From Desulfomicrobium orale DSM 12838 (GTDB lineage: Bacteria; Desulfobacterota; Desulfovibrionia; Desulfovibrionales; Desulfomicrobiaceae), in the NCBI RefSeq assembly GCF_001553625.1, contig NZ_CP014230.1, forward strand, positions 2,604,001 to 2,668,000: 64,000 bases of DNA. Direction: 5' to 3'. The position numbers and the translations under genes are program-made. The notes under the pieces were generated by a model that worked only from the letters and a program-made list of their open reading frames with translations, was not told the DNA's origin and ran no database searches. Below are positions 60,971-64,000 of the stretch, piece after piece (position 1 is the stretch's first letter; each line of letters begins with the position of its first letter).

Positions 60971-61693
60971 TCAGCCGATGATATGCCTGAACGGCCTGAC
61001 CAGGCTGGCCAGGAATTCTCCCCGGTCCAGCGGCCGGGGCTGGCGGCAGGCGTAATCATGATACATGGCTCTGGGCTGGGTCACGAGGAAGATGACCGAC
61101 AGGTCCTCCACATCCAGCAATTCGGCCTTGGGATGCTCCTTCTTGACCTTCTCGAGCCGCTCCTCGGCCAGACGGATCATGTCGTCCCGCTCGCCGAAGC
61201 TCATGGTCCCGGTGCAGCAGGTTTTCACGCACATGGGCTCCAGACCTGCGTGCACGCGGTCGATGCACATGTTGCATTTACTCAGCATACCGGTTTCCGG
61301 ATTGCGGCGCGGAACGTTGTACGGACAGGAATCGATGATTTCCTGGCACTGTTCCTCGGTCAGATCCTTGCATTTCTCCGTACAGACCACGATGCCCGTG
61401 GCCTCGTCGATGACGATGGCCTCGTCCACGTACGGATCGGAGGCCATCTTGCATCCGGGCTGCAGGCAATGACGGCACTGGTCGGGAAAGAAGAGCCAGT
61501 GTATCCGCCCGTCGATCTTGTGCTCGGAGAAGCGGACCAGTTTGTTGTTCTGGGGGGTGAAGTCCGGCGGATTCTGGTGCGTGCCGGTCTGTTTGGTGGG
61601 CACGGCCTCGAATCCTTTCCACTGTTTGCAGGCCACCTGGCAGGCGCGGCACGCCGTGCAACGGCTGGTATCGATGAAGATGCTTTTGCTCAT
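60971..61693 (-). CDS. fdhB: formate dehydrogenase iron-sulfur subunit
   Basis: 240 residues. Four clusters of cysteines (CTACRACQVACKQW, CRHCLQPGCKMA, CTEKCKDLT, CNMCIDRV and CVKTCCTG) bind four 4Fe-4S clusters. No membrane anchor and no own signal peptide, as in soluble periplasmic FdhAB carried out by the Tat signal of FdhA. It follows fdhA by 15 bp. Confidence 0.95.
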   Translation of the reverse strand: MSKSIFIDTSRCTACRACQVACKQWKGFEAVPTKQTGTHQNPPDFTPQNNKLVRFSEHKIDGRIHWLFFPDQCRHCLQPGCKMASDPYVDEAIVIDEATGIVVCTEKCKDLTEEQCQEIIDSCPYNVPRRNPETGMLSKCNMCIDRVHAGLEPMCVKTCCTGTMSFGERDDMIRLAEERLEKVKKEHPKAELLDVEDLSVIFLVTQPRAMYHDYACRQPRPLDRGEFLASLVRPFRHIIG

Positions 61694-61708
61694 GGCGTTC
61701 CTCCCTTC

Positions 61709-64000
61709 TTAGATGACCAGTTCCTTCACCTTGGAAGCCTTGCGCACATTCACCAGACAGGCCTTGTATTCCGGAATGGTGGTGTTGGGATCTCCCACGG
61801 ACGGAGTCAGACGGTTGGTTGCGTCGCCCACGCCGGGCGTGGTCCAGCCGAAACAGAAGGGCATACCGATCAGGTGCACCGTTTTTCCCTGAACCGTAAG
61901 AGGCGTCATGCGCACCGTGACCATGGCGATGGCCTCGACCTTGCCGCGAATGCTCTCCACGATGACGGGATCGCCGTTCTTGATGCCTTTTTCCTCGGCC
62001 AGTTCGTGGCTCATCTCCACATAGAGCTGTGGCTCGGCCTCCAGCAGATACGGCGTGTTTCGCGTATCGCCGCCGCCGCACCAGTGCTCCGTCAGGCTGT
62101 AGGTGGTCAGTACGATAGGATACTTCGGGTCCGCAGGCTTGGCCAGCAGGTCCTTGTCGCTGCTGGTGAAGGCCATGCACGGATTGTTCATCTGCGAAGA
62201 GAACGGATTTTTGGCCACCGGCGTTTCCGCAGGTTCGTAATGCTCCGGGAAAGGACCGTCCACGCGGCCCGGTCCGAAGAGCTGTCCGTGCCCTTCCGTG
62301 TGCATGATGAACGGATAGGTGCCCTTTTCCATGGCCACCGGCGGCGCACCGCCGTCCGGCGTGTCTCCGACCCACTTGCCGTCCTGCCAGGCGATGACCG
62401 GCAGTTCCGGATTGAAGGGTTTGCCGTTCACGTCCACCGAGGCGCGATTATAGAGGATGCGCCGGTTCATGGGCCAGGCCCAGGAATAGTTGGGGAACAG
62501 GCCCAGTTTGGCGTCCAGAGGCGTCTGGTTCAGATCCCGCCGTTTGGCCAGGTTCTGGTCTTTGGCCGGATATCCGCCGCAGTAGACCCAGTTCAGGCTG
62601 GTGGTGGAACCATCGGCCTGGAGCAGCGCGAAACCCGGCACCTGATCGCCCTTTTTGTAGGTTTTTCCTTTGATGGTCACGTCGCGGGTGAACATGCCGT
62701 TGATCTGGCGGGCCACTTCCTCGGCGTCGTACTCGTCGAGCCAGACATGATTCAGCACGCCTTCGGGAAAGGCGCCCTTTTCCTTCTCATACAGAGCCCG
62801 CACGCGCTTCATGATCTCCACGATCATCCAGCCCATGGGCTTGCTTTCTCCCATGGGTTCGTAGCCCTTGAAGTGCCACTGGTGCCACCGGCCGGAATTG
62901 GAGGTGGTGCCGTCTTTTTCACCGCGCTGGCAGGACGGCAGCAGAAAGACCTCCGTCTTGATCTTCTTGGGATCAAGCCCTGGCCCGCGCCAGAAGGAAC
63001 TGGTTTCCGTGTCGTGGGCCTCGCCCATGACCAGCCAGTCCAGATTCTGGAGGGCCCTGCGGATTTTATGCGTGTTGGGCATGCTCTGGGCCGGGTTGTG
63101 GCCGAAGATCATGCCGCCCCGGATTTTTCCGGCGTACATTTTATCGAACATGAACAGGCTGGCGTAATTTACTCCCGCTTCGGCCTTGGGCAGCCAAGCG
63201 TAGCCGAATTCATTTTCCGCAGTGGCCTTGTCGCCGAACCAGCCCTTGAGCAGACTGACCACGTACTTGGGCCGGTTGCCCCACCAGTTGACGCTTTTGG
63301 GGTCGTTGGTGACGGGCGTGTTGGCCTTGAGGTACTCCTCCAGAGTGGGCCAGGCCGTAGTCGGCATGGCGTTGTATCCGGGAAGGATGTGCCACAGCAG
63401 CGCGTGGTCCGTGGAGCCCTGGACATTGGGCTCGCCGCGCAGGGCGTTCACGCCGCCGCCGGCCACGCCGATATTGCCCAGAAGCAGCTGGATCATGGCC
63501 GCCAGCCGGATATTCTGCACGCCCACGGTATGCTGGGTCCAGCCCAGAGCGTACATCATGGTGCCGGCCTTGTCCGGCTTGCCCGTGGCCGCGTAGATTT
63601 CATAGACCGCGAGCAGGTTTTCCTTGGACACGCCGGTAATGGAAGACACCGTATCCAGATCGTAGCGCTCGTAGTGCTTGGCCATGAGCTGGTACACACA
63701 GCGCGGATCTTTCAGGGTCTTGTCCCGTTTGGGCACGCCCTTTTCGTCCTTGGCGAAAGCCCATTTCTTCCGGTCATACTTGCGCGTGGTCGCGTCGTAT
63801 CCGGAAAAAAGGCCGTCCTTGAACTCGTAGTCATCGCCCACGATAAAAGAAGCGTTGGTATATTCGGTGACGTACTCCTTCTGGATCAGGTTGTTATCCA
63901 GAATGTATTTGAGCATGCCGCCCAGAAAGGCGATATCCGTGCCCGACCGCAGGGGGACGTGCATATCGGATCTGGCCGAGGTCCGCGAAAATTTCGGATC
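61709..64000 (-). CDS. fdhA: formate dehydrogenase catalytic subunit, truncated by the window end
   Basis: The C-terminal roughly 760 residues of a molybdopterin (or tungstopterin) formate dehydrogenase. The visible part starts inside the cofactor domain (DPKFSRTSARSDMHVPLRSGTDIAFLGG) and ends with the MopB C-terminal domain (PFCFGWTTPGVGDATNRLTPS). The N-terminal iron-sulfur site and the expected Sec codon lie outside the window. It oxidises formate in the periplasm and passes electrons to FdhB. Confidence 0.95.
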   Translation of the reverse strand, partial: DPKFSRTSARSDMHVPLRSGTDIAFLGGMLKYILDNNLIQKEYVTEYTNASFIVGDDYEFKDGLFSGYDATTRKYDRKKWAFAKDEKGVPKRDKTLKDPRCVYQLMAKHYERYDLDTVSSITGVSKENLLAVYEIYAATGKPDKAGTMMYALGWTQHTVGVQNIRLAAMIQLLLGNIGVAGGGVNALRGEPNVQGSTDHALLWHILPGYNAMPTTAWPTLEEYLKANTPVTNDPKSVNWWGNRPKYVVSLLKGWFGDKATAENEFGYAWLPKAEAGVNYASLFMFDKMYAGKIRGGMIFGHNPAQSMPNTHKIRRALQNLDWLVMGEAHDTETSSFWRGPGLDPKKIKTEVFLLPSCQRGEKDGTTSNSGRWHQWHFKGYEPMGESKPMGWMIVEIMKRVRALYEKEKGAFPEGVLNHVWLDEYDAEEVARQINGMFTRDVTIKGKTYKKGDQVPGFALLQADGSTTSLNWVYCGGYPAKDQNLAKRRDLNQTPLDAKLGLFPNYSWAWPMNRRILYNRASVDVNGKPFNPELPVIAWQDGKWVGDTPDGGAPPVAMEKGTYPFIMHTEGHGQLFGPGRVDGPFPEHYEPAETPVAKNPFSSQMNNPCMAFTSSDKDLLAKPADPKYPIVLTTYSLTEHWCGGGDTRNTPYLLEAEPQLYVEMSHELAEEKGIKNGDPVIVESIRGKVEAIAMVTVRMTPLTVQGKTVHLIGMPFCFGWTTPGVGDATNRLTPSVGDPNTTIPEYKACLVNVRKASKVKELVI

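Overview
The window is a GC-rich bacterial chromosome segment interrupted by a 27 kb integrated conjugative element. Formate dehydrogenase with FdhE, an ArsR-methyltransferase regulator next to ahcY and metK (SahR type), the DUF2868/DUF3482 pair and a candidate selenoprotein all suggest a sulfate reducer of the Desulfovibrionales (Desulfobacterota). That placement is inferred from gene content only.

Left chromosomal part (1-21341): the end of nudC; prfC with a zinc-dependent phospholipase C-like exported protein and an FKBP-type isomerase; a lysozyme-like VgrG3-type protein; an AT-richer acyltransferase; an NlpE/META lipoprotein; a pseudouridine synthase overlapping a TlpA-like protein that lacks one active-site cysteine; and a compact ECF-type transporter (two very unusual half-ATPases, T and S components). 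Then come moaC, rpoZ-dnaJ, a TtcA-like PP-loop enzyme, a phosphoesterase, a lipid kinase, the sahR-ahcY-metK SAM-cycle operon with an operator-like palindrome, a DciA-like protein, a DUF2927 metalloprotein, and tRNA-Gln and tRNA-Glu.

Integrated element (21294-48499): bounded by a 48-bp perfect direct repeat of the tRNA-Glu 3' end. It carries a helix-turn-helix/replication-like gene, traK-L-M, a complete mating-pair system in the order trbB-C-D-E-J-(K)-L-F-G-H-I, the coupling protein traG, traF, a traC-like primase, a type IA topoisomerase, relaxase traI, accessory traJ, transglycosylase trbN, an IncP-like oriT and a tyrosine integrase. The integrase is frameshifted in an 8-T run. Cargo is light: hicA-hicB plus a second hicB, an ASCH gene, an adenine methyltransferase, a 28-residue membrane peptide, a pair of small paralogues and higB-higA. 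The most unusual feature is a family of 20-bp palindromes (consensus CATAGWCA-N4-TGNCTATG), usually 28 bp apart and separated by short palindromic spacers. They lie beside trbI and on both sides of the ASCH gene, with one copy inside the methyltransferase gene.

Right chromosomal part (48500-64000): a minus-strand run of corC-like, lnt, prfB (with programmed frameshift), a GGDEF protein, a MinD/FlhG-like ATPase and a UshA-like protein with an in-frame TGA in a CxxU context. A PilZ-like protein lies upstream. These are followed by DUF2868 and DUF3482 genes, inorganic pyrophosphatase, a response regulator, and the formate dehydrogenase genes fdhA (running off the window), fdhB and fdhE, with an apparent attenuator before fdhE.
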